From Piper betle (taxonomy: Eukaryota; Streptophyta; Magnoliopsida; Piperales; Piperaceae), in assembly GCA_033002965.1 (NCBI GenBank), contig JAURVB010002475.1, positions 1 to 64,000 of the forward strand: a stretch of DNA of 64,000 bases, given 5' to 3'. The notes beneath the pieces are model-generated. The model saw nothing but the letters and a program-made list of their open reading frames with translations, searched no databases and was not told where the DNA came from. Shown one piece after another: positions 1 to 11,589 of this stretch (positions are counted from its first letter, which is position 1; each line of letters opens with the position of its first letter). Both the position numbers and the translations under genes were made by a program.

Positions 1-49
1 CTATGTGCTAAGTCAATGGCAAACTTCACTGCCCGCTTAGGAGGTAATA

Positions 50-752
50 CTAGAAGTTCATCTGGGAATACACATATTCACGGATTGAATCCTCCCCCTG
101 AACCAAATTAGTGAATGCTAGTGCTTTCTTCTGGACAACGGGCTCTAGAAAATATTGTCCATTGAAAGCTACCACAAGTTCCACCCATGAAATCTCACAT
201 CGATGGAAAGTTGTTTTTTCCATGGATTTCCACCAATAACATGCTTCCTCTTGAACCATGCATGTTGCCAATCTCACTTGATGGCGGTGGGGCACAGACA
301 GAGCTCTAAACACTTTTTGGTAATGTCAATCCAGCTCTCCGTCTTCGTTGGATTGATCCCTCCAATAAATACTTCAACTCTACTCTTTATAAATTTTTCC
401 ACAGTGTAGCGGTCACTATCATCACCTGCTGGCGGCACCACTTGTCGGACTATCAGTGGCATTGAGTTTGGATGCTCCCCTCGCTCGCCTGGGTCTACTA
501 ACCCTGCCCACCATCCGGGCTGATTCTGGGACCTGCTGCCGAGTTTGAGGCTCCATGCCCTGCTACCACTCCCGGTAATTGTTGAACAATATTCTGAACC
601 ACAGAATTTGTATTTTTAGAAGCCTGTGCCAGTCCCTGTATGGCCGTTAGGATCTGAGCCAATACATTCTCGGTGTTCACATTTGGCAGAGTAGCTCGGT
701 TTGACTGTCTACGAGTGCTTGCCATCTGAAACGTCGAACCTTCATGGTTCAT
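50..752 (-). pseudogene. Retrotransposon gag, degenerate
   Basis: The N-terminal part (752 down to about 498) starts MNHEGSTFQMASTRRQ and is rich in Q, N and G, as many gag leaders are. After a break in frame the core follows, with SWIDITKK, then LSVPHRHQVRLAT and EEACYWWKSME, the hydrophobic pattern of the plant retrotransposon gag domain. The gag peptide at 14416-14631 has nearly the same core. At least two frame breaks separate the pieces, so no full gag is encoded. The protein would form the virus-like particle of the retroelement. Confidence 0.75.
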
Positions 753-894
753 TAGTATGTTTTTCTTTTCTAGTTATGACTTAGGTTTATTAGCGAATAC
801 ATTTGTTAATTAATAACACAACATAGTGGGAAAAGATAATTATTGGACTTTTCAACAAGGTACTTGAGTCATAAAATGTGAGCTTGTAGGAAAC

Positions 895-909
895 CTGGCT
901 CTGATACCA
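895..909 (-). other. Primer binding site, tRNA-iMet type
   Basis: Read on the minus strand this is TGGTATCAGAGCCAG, the classic complement of the 3' end of initiator tRNA-Met used by many plant Ty3/gypsy and copia elements. It lies 2 bp from the presumed LTR end at 912. Confidence 0.85.
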
Positions 910-911
910 CC

Positions 912-1070
912 TGGAACGACCCAGCCCAAAGTGCAACGTAATAGGCCTAAGTCATTTTTTAAAATGGTTAACCCAAGTTGAAGATCTATAGTTCATTCCC
1001 ATTTATAAACAGGATCTTCTCCTAGTAGGTATTAGTTGTGGGACTAACTTGAGGGATCTCACATCATCAG
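912..1070 (-). repeat. LTR fragment (family B), interrupted
   Basis: The sequence starts TGGAACGACCC next to the primer site, resembling the B-LTR ends at 15209, 18441 and 22170. Similarity fades near 1070, where Athila-type sequence takes over. The rest of this LTR may be the B-like sequence at 9120-10868, displaced by insertions. Confidence 0.55.
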
Positions 1071-1176
1071 TATGTTAGAACATCAAATCCTCTTGAGAAT
1101 GATATTCACTCATCACTTTCTTACTTGCTCGATGTGTGAACTTGTGTGATGCATTGAAATAGTAACAACAAGTTTT

Positions 1177-1194
1177 TGGCACCATTGCCAGGGA
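1177..1194 (+). other. Primer binding site, tRNA-Asp type
   Basis: TGGCACCATTGCCAGGGA differs in few places from the TGGCGCCGTTGCCGGGGA form known from Athila elements. It directly precedes the gag leader. Confidence 0.75.
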
Positions 1195-1594
1195 TTTTCT
1201 TTGTTTTTACCTATGTTGATAGCTACATTTTAGAAGACTTATTTAGTTTATGTTTCCAAGTAGTATATGCAAAAGAGTCAACCATAAGGATTGTTACCTC
1301 TTACACAAAAGTATAAAGAACTTGCCTTAGGATCAGAAGAGAGCGAAGGTAAGCCATGACTCAAGACTTTAACTAGCAAATTTTGGGAATCTCAATTTTG
1401 GATAACAAGCTTTTTCTAACGAGAATCTTTGCAATCAGAAGTTGGTAGAACAAAACTCTATGGAGAAAGCCTTTGTAAACTAGAACATGAGTAACTAAGT
1501 TAGGCTAGCGAATCAAAATCAGATGGAGCATGACAACAATGGTTCTTTTGCATAACTAGCTCTGCCACAACCGAAAGATTTAAACCTCAGTATT

Positions 1595-2590
1595 ATGAGA
1601 CTACAGATTCTAGCTAACAAGTTTGAGCTAAAACCTATGATGTTTCATATGTTGCAATCAATGGGGCAGTTCAATGGAATGCCCAGTGAGGATCCCTATA
1701 TGCACCTGCTGAACTTTGCAACAATTTGTAATTCTTACAAGCGGTACCAAATGTTTGAAGATGCAATAAGAGTAAGATTGTTTCTATTTTCGTTAAGTGG
1801 AGCAGCTAGAATATGGTTTGATTCATTGACACCCAACTCAATCAATACTTGGGAAGAAGTGACAATAAAGTTAATGTTGAAATATTGCCCAACTTCTCGA
1901 ATAGTGCGGTTTAGAAATGAGATCAAATCATTTGTTCAAATGAAGAATGAATGTTTTTATGATACATGAGAGAGGTTTAAGGGCTTACTGAGGAAGTGCC
2001 CATATCATGGGATTTAACCTTGGGTTCAGATCCAAACCTTTTACAAAAGGTTGATGAACTAAACTAAGTCAATAATAGATGCAGTAGTAGTAGGTTCCAT
2101 CATGACAAAGACTTATGATGAAGCTTATAAAGTAATGGAGAAACTAGCTTCTAATAACCATTAGATGATGTATGACAAGACAAGAAGGAAGAATGTGCCA
2201 AGAGTTGTATAAATAGATGCTCTTAATGCCTTAACAACACAAATGGCGGCAATGCAAATTCTTCAGATCAAGACTAGACCAATGCCCAAGCAGCACAAGT
2301 CCTGTCCTTTGATTTCTGTGAAAATGTTCATCCCCAGGAGCAATGTCCATTGCAAACAAAGAGCCAATTTCATAAGCAATTACAACATGAACCAGAACAA
2401 CCCTTATTCTTATAGTGATAATACAGGCTAGAGAAACCATCCAAACTTTGGATGGGGAGGAAATCAAGTTGCTGGTTAGATACCTCAAGCGTAATCCCCA
2501 ACACCACCAAGATTTCAAGCCCAAGCACAAAACAAGATGCAGCCACCAAATGAAAAGAAAATGTCAATAGAAGAGTTTATGCAGTTTATG
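1595..2590 (+). pseudogene. Athila-like gag, degenerate
   Basis: The open part at 1595-1969 contains QFNGMPSEDPYMHLLNF, RLFLFSLSGAARIWFDSL and WEEVTIKLMLKYCPTS, the hallmark blocks of Athila gag (LFPFSL, AKxWL, FLxKYFP-like). A stop after MKNECFYDT breaks it. Recognisable gag sequence continues to about 2590, including an ERFKGLLRKCPYHG block and a downstream asparagine- and glutamine-rich stretch, with several more stops. Confidence 0.75.
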
Positions 2591-3599
2591 CAAATTTAAT
2601 AATAGTAGATGCAAACCCAAGATGCTTCCATCAAAACTTACAGAACCAATTGGAACAATTGGCAATTCATTGAACAACCACCCCACTTGGAAGACTCCCT
2701 ACTCATCATAAGTGGGAAGGAATTGTGCTTGGGGCAAGAAATGAAGAGGACAAGCAATGCAAGGCTGTCGAGTTTAGAAGTGGGAAGGAATTGTGCTTGG
2801 GGCAAGCAATGAAGAGGGCAAGCAATGCAAAGCAATCGAGTTGAGAAGTGGGAAGGAATTGCTGGACCCCTACAAGAATAAGAAGCCGGATACAAATGAG
2901 GAAAAAGGATGCCCATGCGTCGAAGAAGAAAATGAAGATGGATAGATGGAGGATAGAAACCAATTCTTAAGCCTAAACCAAAAGTTATCTTCCAAAACTT
3001 CTTTATCCACAGAGCCAACCAAGGAACAAGATGAATTAGAAGTTCCAAGACTTTTTAAAAATTTTCATAAAGTTGGAGCAAATGCCTAGCTATGCAAGGT
3101 TCATAAAATAGATTTTGTATAAAAAGAATTGACTAGAGGAGTTCGAAATAGTGGCATTAAATAAAGAATGTAGTGCGGTGCTGCAAATGAAATTACCTTC
3201 AAAATTGAAGGACCTAGGAGGTTCATTATTTCCTGCTCCATTGGATCAAAATTTTCATGGTAAAAACCCTTTGTAATACAAGCACTAGCAAAAACTTGAT
3301 GTCATTGTCCATTTATAAGAAACTGGGGCTGGGAGAGGCTATTGTGAAATTACAATTAGCTAACAGTCTAATATCTTTCCAAAGTGAGAAATTGAAAATA
3401 TTTTGGTGATGGTGAACAAATTCTTCTTCCCAGCTGACCTGGTGATACTAGACATGGAAGAAGACAAGGATGCCCACTCATCATAGAAAGACCCTTTTCG
3501 GCAACAAGAAGAACCTTAATTGATGAGGCTACAAGAGAACTAATTATGAGTGTAAACAATGAAATAGTAGTGTTTAACATCTTCAAGGTAATGGAATAC

Positions 3600-6118
3600 G
3601 TATAGATAACTGATGATTATTTTACAGTCAATATTATTGAACAAACAGTCGCAAAAGTCTAGGGAAAACGCCAATCCTCAGACCCTCTTGAACATATACT
3701 AACCTACAAAGACACAGAAGATGAAAGTAGTAAGTAGCTAGAGCCCTTGCTTACAAATAATTCAGATCCAAAGATAAACATTCCATCAACTATCAGTCCA
3801 CCGAAGCTAGAGTTGAAGCCCTTGTCAAAGAACTCAAGTATGCATTGCTTGTACAACCTAATGCTCTACCTGTGATTATTTCTGCATCACCTACATTTTT
3901 GTATGAGAAGGTACTAAGATTCCTAGGAGATGATCATTTGTCCATTGAATGGACAATTGCCAACATCTAAGGTATCAACCCAAATGTCAGCATGCCTAAA
4001 TTAGTTATGGTTCAAGCAGAATACAAGCCAACTGTTGAACAACAAAGACCTGAACCCTATAATGAAGGAGGTAGTGAAGAAGGAGATACTCAAGTAGCTA
4101 GATGTTGAAATCATCTATCCAATTGCTAATAGTTCATGGATCAGCCTTGTCAAATGAGTTCTAAAGGAAGGAGGAATAACTGTTGTGCCCAAACAAAAAA
4201 TGAGCTAAGTCATTCTAGAACGATCATAGGTTGGAGAGTGTGTATGAACTATAAGCAGATGAACATGGGTATAGGAAAGGATCATTTTCCTTTACCATTC
4301 ATTTACCAAATGGTACATAGGTTAGTTTGGCAAGAATACAATTTTTTCTAGATGGTTACTTTGGATACAATCAAACAGCAATCTATCTTGAAGACTAGAA
4401 GAAACCACATTCAGCTGCCCATATGGAACATTTACCTTCAGAAGGATGCCTTTTGGACTGTGTAATGCCCCAAGAACATTTCAAAGATGCATGATGTCCA
4501 TTTTCTCAGACATGATGAGGGCGGGTGACATGGAAATCTTTATGAATATTTTTTTAGTATTTGGACGTACCTTTGATTAGTGCTTAGAAACTCTAAATAA
4601 GGTTTTTAAATGAAGTGAAAGTTCTAACCTATTTTTAAACTGGAAAAATATCACTTCATGGTATGAGAAGGAATTGGCTAGGACATAGAGTTTCAAGCAA
4701 AGGCATGGATGTAGTCAAAGCTAAAGTAGATGTAATTGAGAAGTTGCCACCACCAACCAATGCCAAGGGGGTGAGAAGCTTCCTTGGGCATGATGGATTT
4801 TACAAAAGATTCATAAAAGACTTTTCAAAAATAGCAAAACCACTTTGCAATTTATTGGAAAAAGATGCAAATTTCATACTTGATAAGGCTTGTCTAGAAG
4901 CATTCAGTAGATTGAAGGAAAAACTCATTTTAGCTCCCATTATTTCTTTACCAGTCTAGTCACAACCAATCAAGTTAGTGTGTAATGTAAGTGATTATGC
5001 CATTGGTGAAGTCTGAGGCCAGCACATCAACAATATATTCCATACCATCTACTATTTAAGCAGGGCATCGAATGAAAGACAAGCAAATTATACCACTACA
5101 TAAGAGGAATTGGTGGTTGTAGTATATGCTGTAGAAAAATTTAGATCATATTTAAGAGGTATCCAAGTGATAGTTCACACAGTCCATTTAGCTTTGAAGT
5201 ACCTACTTCCAAAAAGGAGGCCAAGCCAAGGCTCATCAAATGGTTGTTGCTTCTACAAAAATTTGATGTGGATATAAGAGACAAGAAAGGTTCTAAGAAT
5301 GTAGTAGTTGATCACTTTTCTAGATTTATAAATATGGAGAATGAAGCCAGCTCATTGTTGATTCATGAAAGCTTTCTAGATGAGTAACTTTTTCAAGTAA
5401 GGACATCTAACTTGCCTTTGTGTACAACTTATGTAAATTTTCTTGTTGGTCAAGCTCTTCTCTTAGTATTGAACCACAACAGAAAAGGAAAATTTTTGAG
5501 TGATGTCAATCATTATTTTTGGCATGAACCATATCTATTTAGAAAATGTAGTGACCAGATGATTTGAAAGTGTGTCACAGAATAGGATATGCCAAATATT
5601 CTATATTATTGATATTCATCAAAATATGAAGGCCATTTTGGATGTCATAGGACACCAATGAAAGTTTTACAATCAGGCTTCTACTGGTGAACCCTTTTCA
5701 AGAATGCCAACTCTTTGTTAAGCAATGTGATAGGTGCCAAAGAAGTAGGAACATATCGAGGAAGCATGAGATGCCCTTGCACAGAATCCTTGAAGTAGAG
5801 TTTTTTGATGTATTGGGAATAGACTTCATTGGACCATTTGTGTTATCTACTAGCAACCTATATATACTGGTAGCAGTTGATCATGTCTTGAAGTGGGTGG
5901 AGGCACAAACATTCCCAGCCAATGATGCCAAGGCAGTGATAAGATTCTTGAAGAAAAATATCTCCACAAGATTCAACACCCCAAGAGCCATCAATAGTGA
6001 CAGGGGATCACACTTCTACAACAAGACCTTTGAAACCCTATTTGCAAAGTATAGAGTAAAGCATAAAGTTGCAAGAGCATATAATCCACAAACAAGTGAA
6101 CCAATTCTGTATCCCTAA
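3600..6118 (+). pseudogene. Athila-like pol (protease region, RT, RNase H, integrase), degenerate
   Basis: An RT block with VCMNYKQMN and KDHFPLPF lies near 4230-4300. The RT-RNase H junction at 4663-4959 has GVRSFLGHDGFYKRFIKDFSKIAKPL. RNase H-like text continues to about 5350. An integrase zinc-finger half, CQLFVKQCDRCQRS, and a core with GIDFIGPF and NSDRGSHF lie at 5687-6118. Stops and frame breaks occur between all blocks, and the RT catalytic YxDD motif is not intact (the text near 4530 reads MEIFMNIF). The integrase ends in mid-core. Confidence 0.8.
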
Positions 6119-9100
6119 TGGTTATTTTGATCAATTTTTGAGTCTAATGTGTGGGTTTAGGTACTTATTTACATGATCAGGTGATTTAAGTGGAGGTCTA
6201 GTATTATTAATTGTCCAACAGTCAAGTTTGGCCTTAGGGTAAGAGTCTGTCATTGGATGTGAACAAGTTTGTCCACTTAAGTTATCTGTGTAGGAGGTAG
6301 ATTAGTCTATGGAGATTAACTAGAGGATGTCCTAGGAATAGTAGAAGGCCTAAAGTATATAAGAAGGCACGAAGGACGAGTTTTGCACTTTTGCACAACA
6401 AGCCCCACCCACCCTCTCTATCTAGGCCATTTTCTCTCTCTACCCGTCCTCTACTTCCTCTCTTTATAGGTGCCACCTCTCTCTACTTATTTAGGATTGT
6501 GTGAGGAGTTGTTTGGTGTGAAGTTCTAGGCTTTTTCACCAAATTAGAGGTTAATAATTTCGACTAAAACTTGTTAATAGTATAGATTTATGCATGACGA
6601 TCATGTTTCACGGTTTATTTAATATTCTATGCTATCTACATGTATGTTTTCATGTTCATGCTTATATAACTTGTCAAAACAATATTGTAGTTGTTAATTT
6701 ATGTTTAAAATTATTGTTAATAAGTTTTCCATGTAGTTCTACTGATTTAATTAAGTTTTAGACTTAAATTATTGAAAAAAAAGAGTTTTGAACATGTTCA
6801 CCATTGTTTTATTCTTTTCTCTAAGTAAAAAACTTGGAAAAGTAAGTTAAATCATGTTAGATTAAAACCTGCCACAAACCTTGTTTATTATTTTGAGATT
6901 AAGTAAATAGTGTTTTTGTTTGATAAAAATCAAACTTAAAACAAAAAAGATAAAAAAATCTAGGATAGAAACCCTAATACTAGCATTACGGCACTGGCTA
7001 GCAGCACGGCGCATAGAGAAGAAGAAGAAGCATAACACAATGTCATGACCTCCAATTCCGAGGCACATGGTACCACGGCCTTCACTAAATTTGATTATTG
7101 CATGATGAGCACCACAGTGCTGACCTTTATTGTTATCAGTGTCGTGGCACTCACTTAATGGAAAAAGGGAACACGTGGCCTTGCACTATGGTATTAAAAG
7201 GAGAAGAAATAGCATTGTGGCAGTCATACCTAACTTCTTTTTCATGTTTATTTGATAAAGATGATTGATGTATATTATGTTGATGATTATGTAATCACTA
7301 TATGATGTTTGTATGATGACACATATATGTTAACATATTATTAATATTGTAGTGTGTTGTAAGCAATCATAATCATCATGCATGTAATGTCATATCATAT
7401 AGACATGGGTAGGCTAGTCTAGATTGTAATATATGTTAATTATCACCTACAGTATAGCAGTTTGGGTAGCTGAGACTCAGAACTCATCAACAAGCTGATC
7501 AAGCCGGTGTTTAGATATTATTTGGGGAGTTTATGATCCTCTGTTTTACGTGATTAATTAGATATTTAATCATTTTATGTTATGTTAAATCAAAATGTCA
7601 AATGTTTAAGTGCCTAGGCACTAATTTTCAGTTTTAACTTTACGTACCAAGGTATGCTAGTTTAACCAATTCAACAGACGTGTTATGCCAGAGGGTACGA
7701 CGCATCTCCCTTAAGGAGGGACCATTGCACTATCACCCTAGGCCACTGACTTGATAGTGCACATGATCACTTGTGGTTTACCAAATATGTTTTGTAGATC
7801 ACTACCACTTATCCCTAGGAGTTAGAGTCGGAAATCACTAATGCACCTAGGTTCAAAAGTTATCTAGAATAGGCCAGGCACCTAGGCATTCATGTACACA
7901 CATACACCAATGACTTATAGCTAGTATCATTGTTTTGACATGTTATATTTTTAAGCTATTAAGGCACAACCCTAAGGATAGAAATGCAAATATCTAGTCC
8001 AATTTTCATAGTGAAGTCAACCTAAGTTAATGAAGGAACTAATCCAATTTTTACATTGTTATCATGAATCTCAAGGATCTAGTCTCTAGGGGTCATAAAG
8101 GCGAAGGACTAAATAGTATTCGCAGTTATTTATCAAGACTAACTAGTTAGCTGAAAATGTATGTAACTGAGTGTTTTTGTAGTTAATTTAATTAACTAAG
8201 TAGTATTATGGTTTTCTAGAAGCCTTAGCTAAAAACTAACAAATAACTAGTTAGTCACAAGGGTATAATTTAACTAAATATCAATGATGGATAACCAAGT
8301 TACATAAATTATTTTATTTATGTTAAATGATTCTTACACATGATTAATGTTTAGTTGAGCATTATTCTCAATCTATGTTTAGTCAAGTTTTATAGTATTT
8401 AATCAATCACGATTAGTCTTTTTTTCTTATTTATTTTTTACAACATATGTAAGTAGTGGACTCGGTACCTTATATAAGATACTGAGGGAACATGTATGCA
8501 TGAACGCACCAACTGGAGCATATGAGCGATGCGATGAAAACTCCTAGCATTAGTCTTAGTTTTATTTTCTTTGCATTTGTTTTATTAGTGGACTTTTGCT
8601 GAGACAATTATTATATCAGTAGTATATTTTGTGAACATAAAGAATTGTGTATCAGTGATATTGTTGGAATATGATCAATTGGCTAATAGTATTGCTATTA
8701 TTCTAGTTGTTCGTATTTGGATTCATGTTATAATTCTTGAATTATATCTTAATTATCTCATTCATGTGCGTTAGAATGATGACACATATAACGACCTTAA
8801 TAGTATTCATGCATGTGAAATTGATGTTGTTACATGTACAATCCATCATGGCCTAAGAAACTTCTATCTTCTACCTTTGACAGTAATGGGAGTGTGGCAA
8901 TTTTTCAATAACTTCTATCTTCAACCTGTCCCTTCTAGGCATTTGCTTGAAACTTTGTGTCCTAGTACAATTTTTTTACACCATGAAATGATAGTTCTTA
9001 CAATTTAAGACTAGGTTAGAGCTTTCACATCTCCGGAGCAATCTGTCTAAGGCATACAAACATTGGTCATACGTGCTTCCAAAGATGGAAAAATCACCCA

Positions 9101-9119
9101 TAATCACTTACAAACTCAA
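6119..9119. repeat. Gene-free, transposon-derived sequence with LTR-like promoter pieces
   Basis: No credible coding sequence is seen over 3 kb. At 6350-6540 there is a TATA-like motif (AGTATATAAGAAGG) followed by a pyrimidine-rich leader, the usual look of an LTR promoter. At 8468-8490 a short near-palindrome centres on CTTATATAAG. The rest is AT-rich and unremarkable. I could not define LTR ends or target duplications, so the family assignment is open. Confidence 0.4.
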
Positions 9120-10868
9120 TCATATTCGAGAACTCGCAGCTGTGACCAACAGCTCTGAATGAGAATATAAAATTATACATAAGTATAATTTTATTAGAGT
9201 AGAAATACATGCAACTAAATGACTAATAATATATATATATATATATATCACTATTAAAATTCAACAATATTAAATATTAAATTATTAATGTTATATAATC
9301 ATTTAAGTCCTATTATACATTTTAAATTAATTATCTAAATCATAATTAATACTTAACAATTGATGAAATAATTATTAACTGATAAACAAGTATTTAATTA
9401 TTATTATTATTAGTATATTTTCTTTTGAGATAATAATTACTTAACCACGATCTTGATGATTTAGTTTACAGTTATAATTTTTAATCGCTATTATTATTCA
9501 TAGTAATTTAATTAATGAAGTTGTTCGATTAAATTATTTAAAATAATTTATATTATTCGAATTCAAAGATATTAATAATACAATTATTTTAAATTATTCA
9601 ACAATAAAGGTTCAAATTTTATATATTTTCATTAGGTTATTTAGGCTCAACGCTTGTGATTTGTACCCAATTATAATTTAATAACCCATTTTCTACCTTA
9701 TTAACTCATTATAAAATAATCATTTTATTTACTTAGTATTACATTTAATATGGTAAAGGTGAAAATTTTATTTTATTAATTACTTGTAACCATCTGATTT
9801 CAATTAATCGCTTGTAGGACGTCGATTAATTATCAACCGTTTATCATTACTGTATTTTTATTACTTATGTCCTTGTCGATTTCGTCCAATAATTAGTTAG
9901 GTTAGTAACTTTGCCCCATAAACCATTAGAATAATTATTTTTAAAGATTTATTAAGACTTAGTATTATTTTTTACTCGAGCCGGTGTTGAGTCAACCATT
10001 ATTTACAAGTTTGCCACCCCTTCTTCTTCTTCTTCCTTGACGGCATCTTCTCCTCTCGACCCCAGCCAACCTCCAGCCGCTGCCACCACCGACTGCCTCC
10101 TGCTGCCGTCAATGGTTGCCGCCCGGCTCCGCTGTACAGTCACAGTATCACCCCGGTCGACCCCGACAGCCGTGATGCCGGCACCGCCATGCCTAGCGAC
10201 GCATTGGCATCGCCGATTCCACCGCCGGCAAGCGTTGCCGCCTCAATTGGGTGGCCGCCTCAATTGGGTGGTCACCTCAACACACTCGACCTTCTATCAA
10301 CCTTCCCCGGCCAAATTAGAACCCATCGCCATCGCCTCTGTTTTTCCCATTTACTACCCTAGGCCGGCATCCACACATGTGAGATCGGCCATACACTGAT
10401 CGACGAAGAGAGTAGGATCATCTTCTAACGTCAGAATGACCATCGCCACTGTTTCCCAGCGAAGCTTGCCCCTAATTTCCTACCTTGCCAAGCTTGAGAA
10501 CTTGTCGGCCATGGCAGAATTTTAGTCGTGTAAAATTAGTTTGATTTCTTATTGTTTAATACTTAAATTCACATGATTATGTAAAAAATTAGTTTGATTT
10601 CTTATTGATTTAATTCACATGATTATCAAACTTATTATCATTTAAAAATATGCATTTATGAAAACTAAGAATACGGAGATAGGAAGAATACCCAAGCAAG
10701 AAAGAAACCTGCACCGGAAGAGAAGAAGAAAATGAGAGAATGAAGGCTAGGATGAGGAGGACGTCCCTTATAAAAAAATGAAATGAAAATGACGGCTAGG
10801 GTACGTGAAAACACCCCAACACTCACATTTCATTTAACCGGATAAGCGGGTATATAACAAAATATATT
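9120..10868 (-). repeat. LTR remnant, family B
   Basis: The left end (about 9150-9230) is similar to 11530-11585 and to 16410-16460 (the ATTATACATAAGTATAATTT block). At 9960-10420 there is a GC-rich leader starting after ACTCGAGCCGGTGTTGAGTCA. At 10500-10870 the text closely follows 19850-20200, including a minus-strand TATA box (complement of CCCTTATAAA at about 10767). It ends abruptly where the A-type LTR begins at 10869. Confidence 0.6.
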
Positions 10869-11142
10869 TGTAACACCCCAATCCAGTTTACTCTCAACCT
10901 GGACCAGAACTGTTACAAAGGATCAAACCACTCGTAAACCGATTAAGATGGCTAACCCAAAACCTAAACAGCTACGACATAACCCTCTCGACGTCTCAAG
11001 ATGGAACACGCCACCAATGCGCAAACAATATATGAATGAGATGCAAAACCCTAGCAGGATACTACGTAAATGTTATGATGATAGCCACACATAAAAATAA
11101 TTTAAATAGCAACAAAATTCCCAAAAATCCTGGAATAAGACA
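10869..11142 (-). repeat. LTR fragment, family A, outer end
   Basis: It begins TGTAACACCCCAATCC. Its first 250 bp match, in opposite orientation, the LTR end at 24150-25241, and less closely that at 57500-57667. After about 11142 the sequence switches without a target duplication to B-type tandem-repeat sequence, which points to a deletion join. The missing remainder of this LTR resumes at 17808. Confidence 0.6.
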
Positions 11143-11589
11143 CCCCGTTTGTGGGGAAGCTCTTACTACCAATTCTAGTGCCAGTGGCTCACACACCCCG
11201 GCCGTAGCCTTTTTAAGGGGAGGCTGTCACTGCACTCCAGTGCAATGGAGGAATCGTTGTGCCTCGCTCACCCCGGCCGTAGCCTTTTTATGGGGCGGCT
11301 ATCGCTACTCCAAAACAATGTCGATGCATTACACAATTTATGCACATAATACAACCCAATGTTGGACTGAGTCAATTCTTTGACCCCGGTTGCACTCGGT
11401 GCATGGTGGTCAAATCTGGGCTCAGGCCGACCTAGGCTTACCAGCAAGGAAAGTACGATGTTCTACCTATTATACGTACTTGACTTGAGATTTCGTATGA
11501 CTGTAATCCGTTGACCCTAATCTGAATGAGGGCATAAAATTATACATGAGTATAATTTTATTTGCTTGAACCTACATGCAACTACATGA
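11143..11589 (-). repeat. LTR fragment, family B, beside the integrase remnant
   Basis: It has two copies of the repeat type seen at 15590-16400 (CCGTTTGTGGGGAAGCTC and CCCCGGCCGTAGCCTTTTT blocks), then a piece matching 16410-16460. It then runs straight into the integrase zinc-finger coding region at 11590 with no polypurine tract, so the element has lost its integrase core and the proper 3' LTR junction. Confidence 0.6.

Larger units (their letters stand above)
1..911 (-). mobile_element. Ty3/gypsy element, 5' internal part (gag side), running off the left edge
   Basis: This is the start of the internal region of a minus-strand Ty3/gypsy element. A gag-like coding stretch lies at about 50-752. 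To its right is an untranslated stretch at about 770-890, then a tRNA-Met type primer binding site and the beginning of an LTR at 912. The stretch just inside the primer site is nearly the same as that at 15121-15190, so both elements belong to one family. The rest of the element lies outside the window. Confidence 0.8.
1177..6118 (+). mobile_element. Athila-like Ty3/gypsy element, decayed and truncated
   Basis: The element begins with a primer site of the tRNA-Asp type (1177-1194), which is characteristic of the Athila lineage. Gag follows at about 1595-2590, reverse transcriptase and RNase H at about 4130-5350 and integrase at about 5570-6118. The order is right for Ty3/gypsy on the plus strand. 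Many in-frame stops and frame breaks make it dead. It stops abruptly in the integrase core at about 6118 and I found no paired LTRs. Confidence 0.8.

Noticed and set aside
2638..3048. 136-codon minus-strand frame
   Set aside because: It lies antisense to the decayed Athila gag/pol linker and includes tandem short repeats (GTGGGAAGGAATTGTGCTTGG); no recognisable family.
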